This document shows, piece by piece, positions 45,235-53,770 of a stretch of DNA of 64,000 bases. The number at the start of each line of letters is the position of its first letter. The first letter of the stretch is position 1. Made by a program: the position numbers and the translations under genes. Source of the stretch: CAVPNY01 sp963706905 (GTDB lineage Bacteria > Chloroflexota > Anaerolineae > Anaerolineales > UBA4823); assembly GCA_963706905.1 (NCBI GenBank), contig CAVPNY010000016.1:1-64000 (forward strand). The letters are read 5' to 3'. The notes under the pieces were generated by a model. It made no database searches and was not told the DNA's origin. It saw only the letters and a program-made list of their open reading frames with translations.

Positions 45235-45299
45235 TTGGTGTTATAAAAAATACCCATACACATTCCCGAACAGCCCCCATCTTCTGCAACCTGAGTGGT

Positions 45300-45845
45300 T
45301 TAAGCCAGGTTCCTTTCATCGTACAGGCTGGGATTTTTAAATGCCACTAATGCCAGCACGATGGCATGTTCGTAGAGCTGTCGGCGGTCGATCACGTCGC
45401 CAGTGAGTAGCCCAATCGCGCCGTTCTCTTGCTTGGAATTGGCACGTTGGAAGACGATATCATCTGCGTCGCCCAGTTCAACCCCCGCGCGCACGAATTC
45501 AGCCACAGCAGGAGGCAGGAAGAAAGTGCCTGTTCGGCTTTTGCCGATTTGGTCAGGAGATTAAATCACGATCCAGGCAAATGCAGCCAGGTCTCCATCT
45601 TGCTCCTCCACACCCCCTTCGATACCAACCCAGTAGTCTGCTTCCGGGAAATTCCTGGCAGCATTCTTTGCCCGATTAGCCGCCCCGAGCAGGGTTTCAG
45701 CATTTGATGTTGGCTGGTGGTTTACGCCAGAATAAGTCGAGACGCTTTCCAACTGGATTTCCTCCCCAGGAAACATGCGTCGAAATCCGTCCAGTGTGGC
45801 CTGAGCTTTCACCGGATTCGTTGATGCGACGACGACCGTGATCAT
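45300..45845 (-). pseudogene. Inosine/xanthosine triphosphatase (YjjX/DUF84), broken
   Basis: A house-cleaning NTPase that removes deaminated purine nucleotides. ATG 45845 starts TVVVASTNPVKAQATLDGF, and GIEGGV near residue 73 is the active-site strand. An in-frame TAA (45563-45561) follows AFAWIVI. The same frame continues after it with SPDQIGKSRTGTF, then one base is lost near 45523 and the rest (LPPAVAEFVRAGVELGDADDIVF, GAIGLLTGDVIDRR, YEHAIVLAL) runs in a third frame to 45300. Two independent lesions make a true pseudogene plausible, though sequencing error cannot be excluded. Confidence 0.8.
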
Positions 45846-45874
45846 GGTTTTATGTGTTTTCTGGAGAAAGAAAA

Positions 45875-46352
45875 TCAGTCACCAGATGGTACCAGATGAT
45901 CGGGAATCTGCACCGCTACTACCTGACCTCTTGCGCAGATTTCGCCTTTCGCTGAAAGAGTGGAATTCGACAACCACTTTCCGGCCCTTGATCTCCTTGA
46001 TTTGACTGCGAATTTCCAATGGACCATCGATCGGTGTCGGGCGCAGGTATTCCACGTGCAAGGAGGCGGTTAAGAATCGGAGAGCCGGCTCGCTGTCCAT
46101 GGCGCGCCCTTGCGCCCGATAAGCTGCCGCGGCTGCGGTTCCTGTAGAATGGCAATCTATTAATGAAGCAATCAAGCCGCCATAAACATATCCGGGTATG
46201 GCGGTATGGTAGGACCGGGGATGGAAAATGCACACTGTCTCATCCCCGTCCCAGAAGCTCTTGATCTGCAACCCATCCTCATTCAATCGTCCGCACCCGT
46301 AACATTGGGCGAAAAATTCAGGGTAGTAATCCTGGAAAGGGGTTTCTGTCAT
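45875..46352 (-). CDS. PaaI-type hotdog thioesterase (frameshifted)
   Basis: About 158 residues of a hotdog-fold acyl-CoA thioesterase. It begins ETPFQDYYPEFFAQCYGCGRLN, in which CYGCG matches the N-terminal extension of some PaaI-like proteins. IPGYVYGGLIASLIDCHSTGTAAAAA around residue 55 is the catalytic helix region with the Asp. EYLRPTPIDGPLEIRSQI is the next strand. The frame shifts near 45961 through one extra base; beyond it the expected end (LSAKGEICARGQVVAVQ to LVPSGD) runs to TGA at 45877-45875. Substrate unknown. Confidence 0.8.
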
Positions 46353-46387
46353 GGGGTTCCTTTATCGTGGCTTTCGAATGAGCTTCC

Positions 46388-46405
46388 AACTGCGTAACTT
46401 CTATA
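46388..46405. repeat. Second copy of an 18-bp element end
   Basis: AACTGCGTAACTTCTATA here is an exact reverse complement of the left end (371-388) of the element in the leuS-creatininase gap, 46 kb away. A 10-bp part, TGCGTAACTT, recurs at 46683-46692. This probably marks one end of a degraded copy of the same element. Confidence 0.6.
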
Positions 46406-46755
46406 AATATTCTTCGATATTGTGGGTGTCGTTCCTGGGCGTATAAGAATATTTACCTGCAGTAAGCAACAGATTCATCAAAATGAGTATAAATCATTAA
46501 TCATTTTTCATTCTTATCCTTTATACTATATTGGCATACCAGTCTTAATTGAAACCACGGATTATTCGCATTGCATCAATTACGGGTGAAGCCCGTAATT
46601 TGTGATAATCATACCAGAGGCGGGCAAGAGTCAAGCAGCCATCTGTTATCTCTGGAAAATGGTCAGCTGCTGATCAACCGATTGCGTAACTTGGCAAATC
46701 CGGCGGTGGAAAATCTAGTCTGGTCAATCTGAGTAGCACATGGAGATTACGTGTA
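46406..46755. other. Intergenic region with GAAGCCC hairpin
   Basis: A 350-bp gene-free stretch before the efflux adaptor gene. It holds a 9-bp stem, AATTACGGG (46578-46586) with CCCGTAATT (46592-46600), and a GAAG-containing loop, closely related to the hairpin at 31749-31777. The first half is AT-rich and may contain the adaptor promoter, but no clear -35/-10 pair stands out. Confidence 0.5.
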
Positions 46756-48012
46756 ATGAAGAAAAAATCAGTTTTCATAGCGATTTCACTGCTGGTTGGG
46801 GGAATGCTGGTCGCGGCCTGCAGTGCGGCTCAAGGGGGTGCTGGGTCAGCAACTCAAGAAGGGGAAGGATCAGCTGCTGAAGCAGCCGAAGCCCCGATCG
46901 CCATCGGGGATGCAGCCATCGTTTCTGAAGGCAGGCTTGTGCCCCGTGAAACCGTTGAGCTGGCTTTTGTGGCCAATGGTCAGGTGCAAGAAGTCCTGGT
47001 TCAAGAAGGCGATGTAGTCAAGGCTGGGGACATACTGGCCCGCCTCAGCAACCGCGAGCAGTTTGAATCCAATGTTGCCGCGGCGCAATTGGAGGTAAAG
47101 GCGGCCCAGCAAGAATTACTCGCCTCCCAACAAGCCCTTGAGTCATTGAGCGACGACTTGCCAGAAGCTCAAACCCAGGCGTTAGAAGCCATCACCCAGG
47201 CAAAGGATGCCCTGCGCGCTGCAGAACGCCGCGTGAACGGGTTGAATACACCCTCCGACCAGACCGACATTGATCAGGCCAAGGCTACCCTGGTCCTGGC
47301 TGAGGATGCTCTGGATAAAGCCAAGGAAGAGTATGAGCCCTACGCGGATCGGGCAGAAACCAATTTGGTCCGGGCTACGCTGCTCGGCAAAGTTGCCCAG
47401 GCTCAGGCCGCCTATGATGATGCAGCCCGCCGATTTAATCAGCTTCGCGGAATTGTCGGGAATGACTTTGATGTAACCCAGGCCGAAGCCGAGTTGACAG
47501 TCGCTCAGGCGCGCCTGGAACAAGCCCAGGCGGATTTTGATGAGCTGCAGAGTGGACCGGATCAGGATGCAGTCGCGCTGGCTGAGGTGCGGATTGACAC
47601 TGCCGAAGCCCGCCTGCAGGCTGCACAGGCAGCTCTGGCGGCTGCTGAAGCCAGCCTGGCTGACCTGGACCTGATGGCGACGATCGATGGCACAATCGTC
47701 GACTTAAATCTCATTGCCGGTCAGCAGGTGACACCTGGAGCGCCAGTCCTCAGGTTAGCGGATTTTTCTCAGTGGTATGTTGAAACAGATAATCTGACGG
47801 AATTGGAAGTGATTGATGTTCAACCCGGGCAAAAAGCCACTATCGTTGCGGATGCTTTGCCGGATGTGCTGTTGAGCGGGCAGGTTGAATCGATCTCCGA
47901 TGTGTTTGAGGAAAAGCGGGGTGATATCACCTATACCGCGCGAATACTTCTTAATGAATTCGATCCACGTTTGCGTTGGGGGATGACTACGGTGGTTAGT
48001 TTCGAAGAATAG
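46756..48012 (+). CDS. HlyD/MacA-type efflux adaptor lipoprotein
   Basis: A 418-residue envelope protein that begins with a lipoprotein signal: KKKSVFIAISLLVGGMLVAACS, with the lipobox VAAC. It has the membrane-fusion layout: a first biotinyl/lipoyl half (ELAFVANGQVQEVLVQEGDVVKAGDILARL), a long alpha-helical coiled coil of about 200 residues rich in Ala, Gln and Glu, the second lipoyl half (MATIDGTIVDLNLIAGQQVTPGAPVLRLAD), then a beta-barrel region. Such adaptors normally work with a MacB-type or RND pump encoded next door, but the next gene is an unrelated minus-strand VOC protein. The partner pump is therefore encoded elsewhere, or this is a lone copy. Confidence 0.85.
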   Translation: MKKKSVFIAISLLVGGMLVAACSAAQGGAGSATQEGEGSAAEAAEAPIAIGDAAIVSEGRLVPRETVELAFVANGQVQEVLVQEGDVVKAGDILARLSNREQFESNVAAAQLEVKAAQQELLASQQALESLSDDLPEAQTQALEAITQAKDALRAAERRVNGLNTPSDQTDIDQAKATLVLAEDALDKAKEEYEPYADRAETNLVRATLLGKVAQAQAAYDDAARRFNQLRGIVGNDFDVTQAEAELTVAQARLEQAQADFDELQSGPDQDAVALAEVRIDTAEARLQAAQAALAAAEASLADLDLMATIDGTIVDLNLIAGQQVTPGAPVLRLADFSQWYVETDNLTELEVIDVQPGQKATIVADALPDVLLSGQVESISDVFEEKRGDITYTARILLNEFDPRLRWGMTTVVSFEE

Positions 48013-48054
48013 GATCTGGGAAACCAAAGCAAAAGCGCATCGATTAGACCAGGT

Positions 48055-48459
48055 CTAATCGGTGCGCTCTTCATAAATAGCCACCAGCAGGTTATCTGGA
48101 TCACGCAGTTGGATCCAACGTTGCCCCCAGGGGAGGGTCTTCGGCCCATTGAATGACCAGTGCCCCTTCACACGTTCAATCCAGGCATCCAGGTTCCCGG
48201 TTTTTAACTGCAGATCGATCTTATCGTCCTGGAATGACCGGTCGAAGGATGCGTCATAGCGTTTCTCCGTCGGGGCCATCTGGTAGATTTCCACACTGCC
48301 CCCGGTCTCAAACCCAAAAATACAGCCCTGGCCTCCCTTCTCCTCCCATTCCTCCAGCACTGGCAGGTTGAGAATTTCGCCATAAAAGCGGCGAGATTCC
48401 TTAAAGCTGTGGCAGCGAATCACGACCTTGATCGATAACTGGTCAGGTTTTGTGGGCAT
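48055..48459 (-). CDS. VOC-superfamily (glyoxalase/bleomycin-resistance-like) protein
   Basis: A 134-residue single-chain protein with paired beta-alpha-beta-beta-beta modules. The N-terminal half contains VVIRCHSFKESRRFYGEILNLPVLEEWEEKGGQGCIFGF, a typical first module with a possible metal-binding His, and the second half ends WGQRWIQLRDPDNLLVAIYEE, with the terminal Glu ligand position of the family. Function is unknown beyond the fold; members include dioxygenases, isomerases and drug-binding proteins. ATG 48459 overlaps the end of the upstream DinB gene by 4-6 bp, showing a two-gene operon. Confidence 0.78.
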   Translation of the reverse strand: MPTKPDQLSIKVVIRCHSFKESRRFYGEILNLPVLEEWEEKGGQGCIFGFETGGSVEIYQMAPTEKRYDASFDRSFQDDKIDLQLKTGNLDAWIERVKGHWSFNGPKTLPWGQRWIQLRDPDNLLVAIYEERTD

Positions 48460-48461
48460 CG

Positions 48462-49052
48462 TCACTCGCCAACCCCTTCCACTGCCCGGGCGTGTTGCGC
48501 CTGGCTGATGATTTCCGTCAACTGCTCCAGGTGATCGTCATCGTGCATCAGTCCGTAAAGGTGGCGGGAAATAGCATTCATCCGGGGAGCAGTTGGTCGC
48601 GTCTGGTATTCAATTTCCAGATGTGGCTGGTTGGGCCACATTTCCAGGCTGGCAAGACGTATCCGCCGGCTCTCTTCCAGGCGCTGCCGGCATTGCTCGA
48701 TCGTAATCACCGTTTGCCAGGGTGTTTCGTAGCGCGACCGGCCGTGAAATTCCACACCGCGCGCCAGCTCTTGGGCGATGGCGCCGGCCTCTTCGGAGCT
48801 GGCAGTGATGTGCACGATCACGTGACCAAGTGTCCAGGCCAGGCTGACCTCCTCGGGAGTTGCCGCAAAGGGATCGTCGGCCTGGGGGTCTTGCGGCACG
48901 AAAATTACATCTGCGTCGGTGCAGCCTTCGATCAGCTTCAATTGGGCATCGATCATCTCATTGGTCAGTCCGCGCAGGTTGGCACGCGTCATTCCAGAAG
49001 CGAGGTCGCTGAGTGATATGCGCTTTTCGCGCACGGGGGTGAAATCAAGCAT
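48462..49052 (-). CDS. DinB-superfamily four-helix protein
   Basis: A 196-residue protein of the DinB/YfiT-like metal-binding four-helix superfamily. Helix 3 contains LAWTLGHVIVHITASSEEAGAI, with the first histidines of the trinuclear-like metal site, and helix 4 ends MNAISRHLYGLMHDDDHLEQLTEII, supplying further His and Asp residues. Known members include bacillithiol S-transferases and mycothiol-dependent isomerases, but most are uncharacterised. It is translationally coupled to the VOC-domain gene downstream, a pairing that suggests detoxification of electrophiles. This is inference only. Confidence 0.78.
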   Translation of the reverse strand: MLDFTPVREKRISLSDLASGMTRANLRGLTNEMIDAQLKLIEGCTDADVIFVPQDPQADDPFAATPEEVSLAWTLGHVIVHITASSEEAGAIAQELARGVEFHGRSRYETPWQTVITIEQCRQRLEESRRIRLASLEMWPNQPHLEIEYQTRPTAPRMNAISRHLYGLMHDDDHLEQLTEIISQAQHARAVEGVGE

Positions 49053-49166
49053 GGAACCTCCACAAGGATTTGTCGATTCTGATTATAAGTCATTCAGGCG
49101 ACATTCGTGAATGACCAATCCTCCCCAATAGATTATCTATTTCCCCTGATCCCGAGCTGAGATCAA

Positions 49167-50342
49167 CTAGGTGATGCGCCCTCTCAGATCCCCTGGTTTG
49201 ATTGGATCAGGAGCAGCAATCAAACCACGGGCTGCCTCCACTTGATCCCACACGTTCCACAGCAATACGCCCCGCACACGTCCATGATCGAGATAGTAAA
49301 CGACGCCTTTCTGGTATGGCTCTTGCCAATCTGAGAAAGTTTCGAGGTCGGGATTGAGCTCGCCAACGGCTTCATATCCGATGTCGAACAGGTCGGAATA
49401 GAACATCGGCAGGTGATCGTAGCGGGACTGCTCGCCAGCCATGTTGCGTCCTGCCAGCTTCCCCATGCTCAGGGCGTTGTCTTCGTGTTCGACGCGCATC
49501 CATTTGTCCAGCAGTGGGTTGTGGAAGTAAGCCACATCTCCCGCCGCGTAGATATCAACCTGGTCGGTGTGCAGGTGATCGTCTACAACGATCCCATCCG
49601 CAACGTTGATCCCTGCCGCTTCTGCCAGGGCTATGTTCGGTTTGATTCCCAGGCCGGCAATGATGTTGTCCACCTGGATTTTCTTTCCACTCTGGGTTTG
49701 AATTGTCATTTCCGATCCGTGCTGATCGATCCCGCTGACCATTTCACCGGTTAAAACCGCCACATTGCGCTGGCGGTAGTAGTCTGTGACATATTTGGCC
49801 AGGTCTGCTGGAAACAGGCGGGCGGCGATGCTCTCTTCTGGGAACAGCATCGTCACCGCCTGGCCTTTTCCTGCCAGGATGGCGGCGATCTCCGAGCCGA
49901 TAAAGCCGCCGCCGATCACGCCAAAACGGCCCCCTTTCTCAACCAGTTGCTGCAGGTGAAAGTAATCGTCCAGGTCTCGGAAATAGATTACCTGGTCGCC
50001 GCCAAACGGCAATCGTCTTGGGCTGCCGCCGGTTGCCAGGAGCAGCTTGCCATACGAGTATGATCCCCCAAGATCATCTGTGACCTGGTGGGCGGAGGGA
50101 TTGATCGCCTGGATCATCCGTCCCAGGTGCAGGTCAACGCCCTCGCTGGAAGCTTTGCGGTAGATCTTTTCAAGTGGTTTACCCTTCCATAAACCTTTAC
50201 TCAGCGGCGGGCGATTATATGGCGGGTGATTTTCGGCACTAAACAGTCCAATCGTTGCGCCTGGATCAATCTCGCGCATCCCGGCCACTGCGGCATCGGC
50301 GGTCATACCGCCGCCAATGATCAAATATTCATAGTGGGTCAT
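49167..50342 (-). CDS. FAD-dependent reductase, BphA4/AIF-like
   Basis: A 391-residue two-dinucleotide-fold oxidoreductase. The FAD-binding Rossmann motif is YLIIGGGMTADAAVAGMRE at the N-terminus, followed by NRPPLSKGLWKG (isoalloxazine-contacting stretch). The NAD(P)H fold is FGVIGGGFIGSEIAAILAG near residue 145. The second FAD motif is DIYAAGDVAYF near residue 265. This layout matches ferredoxin or rubredoxin reductases of the BphA4 and AIF type, which pass electrons from NAD(P)H to small iron-sulfur proteins. No ferredoxin gene is adjacent, so the partner is unknown. It lacks a redox-active CxxC, so a disulfide reductase is unlikely. Confidence 0.87.
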   Translation of the reverse strand: MTHYEYLIIGGGMTADAAVAGMREIDPGATIGLFSAENHPPYNRPPLSKGLWKGKPLEKIYRKASSEGVDLHLGRMIQAINPSAHQVTDDLGGSYSYGKLLLATGGSPRRLPFGGDQVIYFRDLDDYFHLQQLVEKGGRFGVIGGGFIGSEIAAILAGKGQAVTMLFPEESIAARLFPADLAKYVTDYYRQRNVAVLTGEMVSGIDQHGSEMTIQTQSGKKIQVDNIIAGLGIKPNIALAEAAGINVADGIVVDDHLHTDQVDIYAAGDVAYFHNPLLDKWMRVEHEDNALSMGKLAGRNMAGEQSRYDHLPMFYSDLFDIGYEAVGELNPDLETFSDWQEPYQKGVVYYLDHGRVRGVLLWNVWDQVEAARGLIAAPDPIKPGDLRGRIT

Positions 50343-50489
50343 CTATTTTCCTCTGGCTGTTCTGGTGAGCTTTCTTTAGGGTTAATCATACCATTTATAT
50401 CTAATTTAAAGCGGGAGAGTAATCGATCATCCCGTCAGATGTATCCTGGCGGGATGATCGGATCTGGGTTGAATGTCTGGATCGAGGTT

Positions 50490-51863
50490 CTACGCTGGCA
50501 CAGATACCTTGGGCAGGGCCAGCATAGCTGTCTGAACGGCTTCCTCTGGATAGATGTAATCCTGCAGTTCGCCGTTTTGGTATGCCTGGTATGCAGATAG
50601 GTCGAAGTGCCCGTGACCGGACAGGTTGAACAGGATCACGCGCTTCTCACCTTTTTCACGGGCGTCGAGCGCCTCGTCCATGGCGGCGCGGATGGCGTGG
50701 GCTGATTCAGGAGCGGGCAGGATCCCCTCTGAGCGGGTAAAGGCCAGCGCGGCCTGGAAAGTGCTTAATTGCGGCACCGCCCTGGCTTCGATATAGCCCG
50801 CGTCATAAAGCGCGCACAGGCTGGGAGCCATGCCGTGATAGCGCAGACCGCCGGCATGGATCGGCGCTGGGACAAAATCATGCCCCAGGGTGTGCATCTT
50901 GACGACGGGCGCCATCCTGGCCGAATCGCCATAATCGAAGGTGTAAACGCCTTTTGTTAAGGACGGGCTGGCGGTGGGTTCGATTGCCAGCAACCGTGTG
51001 CGCTGCCCCTCGCGTAGATTCTGGCGTAAAAATGGATAGGCGATCCCGGCAAAATTAGAGCCGCCGCCCACGCAGCCAATGACTACATCCGGGTATTCGC
51101 CCGCCAGGTCCATCTGCTTGAGCGCTTCTTCCCCTACCACTGTCTGGTGCAACAGCACATGATTCAGTACCGAGCCAATACCGTATTTCTTGGTACCGCC
51201 TGAAGTCGCCGCCGCCTCGACTGCCTCGGAGATGGCAATGCCCAGCGAGCCTAGGTTTTCGGGTTCATTCTCCAGCACCGAGCGGCCAAAATGGGTGCGA
51301 TCGGTGGGGCTGGCAAAGACCTGCGCACCGTAGGTCTCCATCAAGATGCGGCGGTAGGGTTTCTGCTGATAAGAAATCTTCACCATATAGACTTCCAGCT
51401 CGATATCAAAGAAGCTGCAAGCCAGAGCCAGAGCTGTGCCCCACTGCCCGGCCCCGGTCTCGGTGGTCATCGCCCGGGTGCCGGAGATTTTGTTATAAAA
51501 AGCCTGGGGAATGGCTGTGTTGGGTTTGTGACTGCCGGCTGGAGAAGCGCCTTCATATTTGTAATAAATATGCGCGGGTGTATCCAACAGCTTTTCCAGG
51601 CGGCGCGCCCGCAGCAGCGGGGTGGGACGGTAGAGCTTGTAGATCTCGCGCACTTCCTCCGGGATGTCAATGTAGCGTTCAGCGCTGACTTCTTGCAGGA
51701 TCAGATCCATCGGGAATAGCACCCCCAGGAAATCCGGGGTGATCGGCTCCAGGGTCTGTGGGTTAAGCACCGGTGCGGGAGGGACAGGTAGATCAGCGTT
51801 AATGTTGTACCAGGTGCGTGGCAGGTCGGATTCATTGAGATTAAAGCGGGTTTGGTCAGACAT
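50490..51863 (-). CDS. trpB: Tryptophan synthase beta chain, TrpB2-type
   Basis: A 457-residue TrpB of the long TrpB2 class, which joins indole and serine using PLP and often occurs without TrpA. PTPLLRARRLEKLL and YYKYEGASPAGSHKPNTA near residue 115 hold the PLP lysine. TETGAGQWGTALALAC and CVGGGSNFAGIAYPF (phosphate-binding glycine loop) follow, and a carboxy-terminal AGGLRYHGMAPSLC block is typical of TrpB2. ATG 51863 has GGAGGAACC upstream. No trpA or other trp gene is near. The 530-nt leader contains a T-box riboswitch read by tRNA-Trp, which ties expression to tryptophan shortage. Confidence 0.93.
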   Translation of the reverse strand: MSDQTRFNLNESDLPRTWYNINADLPVPPAPVLNPQTLEPITPDFLGVLFPMDLILQEVSAERYIDIPEEVREIYKLYRPTPLLRARRLEKLLDTPAHIYYKYEGASPAGSHKPNTAIPQAFYNKISGTRAMTTETGAGQWGTALALACSFFDIELEVYMVKISYQQKPYRRILMETYGAQVFASPTDRTHFGRSVLENEPENLGSLGIAISEAVEAAATSGGTKKYGIGSVLNHVLLHQTVVGEEALKQMDLAGEYPDVVIGCVGGGSNFAGIAYPFLRQNLREGQRTRLLAIEPTASPSLTKGVYTFDYGDSARMAPVVKMHTLGHDFVPAPIHAGGLRYHGMAPSLCALYDAGYIEARAVPQLSTFQAALAFTRSEGILPAPESAHAIRAAMDEALDAREKGEKRVILFNLSGHGHFDLSAYQAYQNGELQDYIYPEEAVQTAMLALPKVSVPA

Positions 51864-52396
51864 TTTGGTTCCTCCGTCGAGATATTTTGGTGGCAGATGC
51901 TGATTGTTATAAAAAGTCGACCACAATCCAGACACCTCCCGGTTTGATGTGGGACGGGGAAAACAAAAACACGCCCGTCCCTGCCTGGGACCGCGCTCGA
52001 TAACCGAGCCGGTTCCGCACATGGGGACGAACGCGTGGTCCGCGGTGCCACCCCAGTTAGGCCGCCTGCCTTTTTAACCAAAAATCCCGCCGGTGTTGCG
52101 ACGGGAGGCCAGCCTCACTTTATTTAGTCGTCAATCTGGTAGCATAGCCCCTTGTGGGCGTAGCTCAATCACCAAACTGATTAACTAATTGCCCGGTTAA
52201 CGGGGGCAAATCCGGCTCGGGCTACTCCAATTCGCGCATTTTCGCTTTAATTTGCGAAATTCGCGGATAGTTTCGCCCTGCAACTCCGAGGGCCATTCAG
52301 CGCTGGCGTGGGGGCGGGATTTTCACCAGGCGCCCGCTCTCTGGCCTCCGTTTCAGCGCTTACTCGTCCTCTTCGACGTCTTTTTTGGATAGGTTT
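51864..52396 (-). ncRNA. tRNA-Trp T-box riboswitch leader of trpB
   Basis: The minus-strand leader carries the T-box sequence GGGGTGGCACCGCGG (52055-52041) and, further on, a terminator in which CACGCG-TTCGTCCC (about 52036-52023) pairs with GGGACGGGCGTG (about 51982-51970), followed by TTTTTGTTTTT. Stem I is also visible: AGCGCTG/CAGCGCT helix strands, an AGTA S-turn (52364-52361) opposite GAA, and the specifier TGG (52295-52293), the Trp codon. An AGAGA...GGTGAAA arrangement fits the distal stem I. Uncharged tRNA-Trp should stabilise the antiterminator and allow trpB transcription. Confidence 0.88.
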
Positions 52397-52402
52397 CGTT
52401 GG

Positions 52403-52430
52403 ATTATATGCCATCTAAGAGATTTGTCAA
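52403..52430 (-). promoter_or_regulatory. Promoter of the trpB leader
   Basis: On the minus strand, perfect consensus boxes TTGACA (52430-52425) and TATAAT (52408-52403) are separated by 16 bp. The expected transcript start near 52396 lies about 30 nt before the T-box stem I. Confidence 0.85.
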
Positions 52431-52510
52431 GGCCAGCTTCTCATTTACATCTAGAACGCAAGGGAAATATAAACTAAACAAACCGGTTAGTATTGTGCCC
52501 TCGCTTTATT

Positions 52511-53690
52511 TTATTGTTTTCTCCAACCATCCTTGGCGAATTGTTTGGCTGATTTGCCCTCTCGGATTAATACCCGTCTTACCAGCTCCTGAGCAACCAT
52601 CTGGGAAACCTGTTCGTTTTCCTGCTGCGTGACTCTGGCAACTTCGTGGGCTCTGTGAAGCAAGTAAGGGTACGGCTGCGCGCCCATAATGCCACATTGA
52701 TGCACAATAGAAGCGTGGAGGATATTCAGCATCTCAGGTTCTTCTGCCACCCATGCAGGGATTTCCACCCGAGCCAAGATGGGATGCCCTGGTCGGCCGA
52801 TATTTATATAAAAGAAATGCAGGGCCAGACTGCCTGTATATGTTCGGGTACTTACGGATTGTAGAGCAAAGACTGCGGAACGCTCGCCTGCCCTCAAGAA
52901 ATTGCTCAATCAGATAGATATCACGTACTCCATTAAGTGGCCGAGGTCTTGGCTTCTCTTCTAGCTCTTCTTCGGATAGCATCAGAAGCTCAAGTAAGCG
53001 AACTACGAGTGCACTTCGAGGTTTATCTATATAGCCCACGGTGATCACACCCATTTCGCAGAGCTTATTCAGTTCCTGTAAGTAATCTCCCAAGTTTTTT
53101 TGGTACTCGGACAGCTCAGTTCCTTCTTGTACTCTGCCCGCGTAAAGCTCTATCGGACCATCAGTAAATGTCACCAGCGGTGAAAATGCTTGTGAAGCCA
53201 CTTGGGCCAGGATTTTTCGTTCCCACATATCACGCCGCAATGCCAAAGTTGCATCGGTAATTAGGCCGAAGGGCGTTTCGATCTCTGGTCCAAAAAGCAA
53301 TTTGCTGGAGATGTAAGTCTTCGCTGGTTCTGTAGAACCACACCGCATCTAAACGGCGCCTACATTGATAAGGCAATATTCGACCTGAGCATGTCGATCG
53401 GGCAAGATTTGAGATCCATCAGCGGCAATGACTGTCAGTTCTTTGGGTATAGTGGGAGCAGCAAAATGAGCTGAGAGAGGTTCAAGAACCGGCATTGCAC
53501 AACGGAGGAACGGATCGTTATTGTGGACGAGTCGAAAAACCTTCTGACGGATGGCTGCTAAATCGTTTGCATAGATTTCTATAAGATGGTTGGCGACCTC
53601 ATACAGCTCTGTCAAACGCGCTTCGTCCTGATGAGCATCGTCACCGAAGTGCATAATTTGTTCGCGTACTTGTTGAAAATCAAGAGCCAT
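52511..53690 (-). pseudogene. NurA-domain nuclease, interrupted
   Basis: A NurA-like 5'-3' nuclease of about 390 residues, read from ATG 53690. The active-site strand is present in VIAADGSQILPDRHAQVEY, with the DGS motif typical of NurA. LVTFTDGPIELYAG near the middle is a second conserved acidic strand, and a further conserved-looking block, SGPAFLLYK/SLALHFFYINIG, follows. The frame carries an in-frame TAG (53351-53349, between VGAV and MRCGSTEP, where Gln is likely) and a one-base insertion near 52898, after which the rest (RAGERSAVFALQSV to GWRKQ) is in another frame. NurA usually works with a HerA ATPase; no herA is in the window. Confidence 0.72.
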
Positions 53691-53770
53691 TGAGAAGCTC
53701 CTTATCCCCTGCTCGGCCAGGACATATCCCGCATCGATGCAAAAAGGTCAATCCTATATAGAAAATAAGA

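Noticed and set aside
52153..52227. A plus-strand tRNA-like string (GGGCGTAGCTCAA at the 5' side, ending GGGCTACTCCA)
   Set aside because: The acceptor strands do not pair, no anticodon arm forms, and the T-loop is wrong. The sequence is the antisense of the trpB T-box leader.
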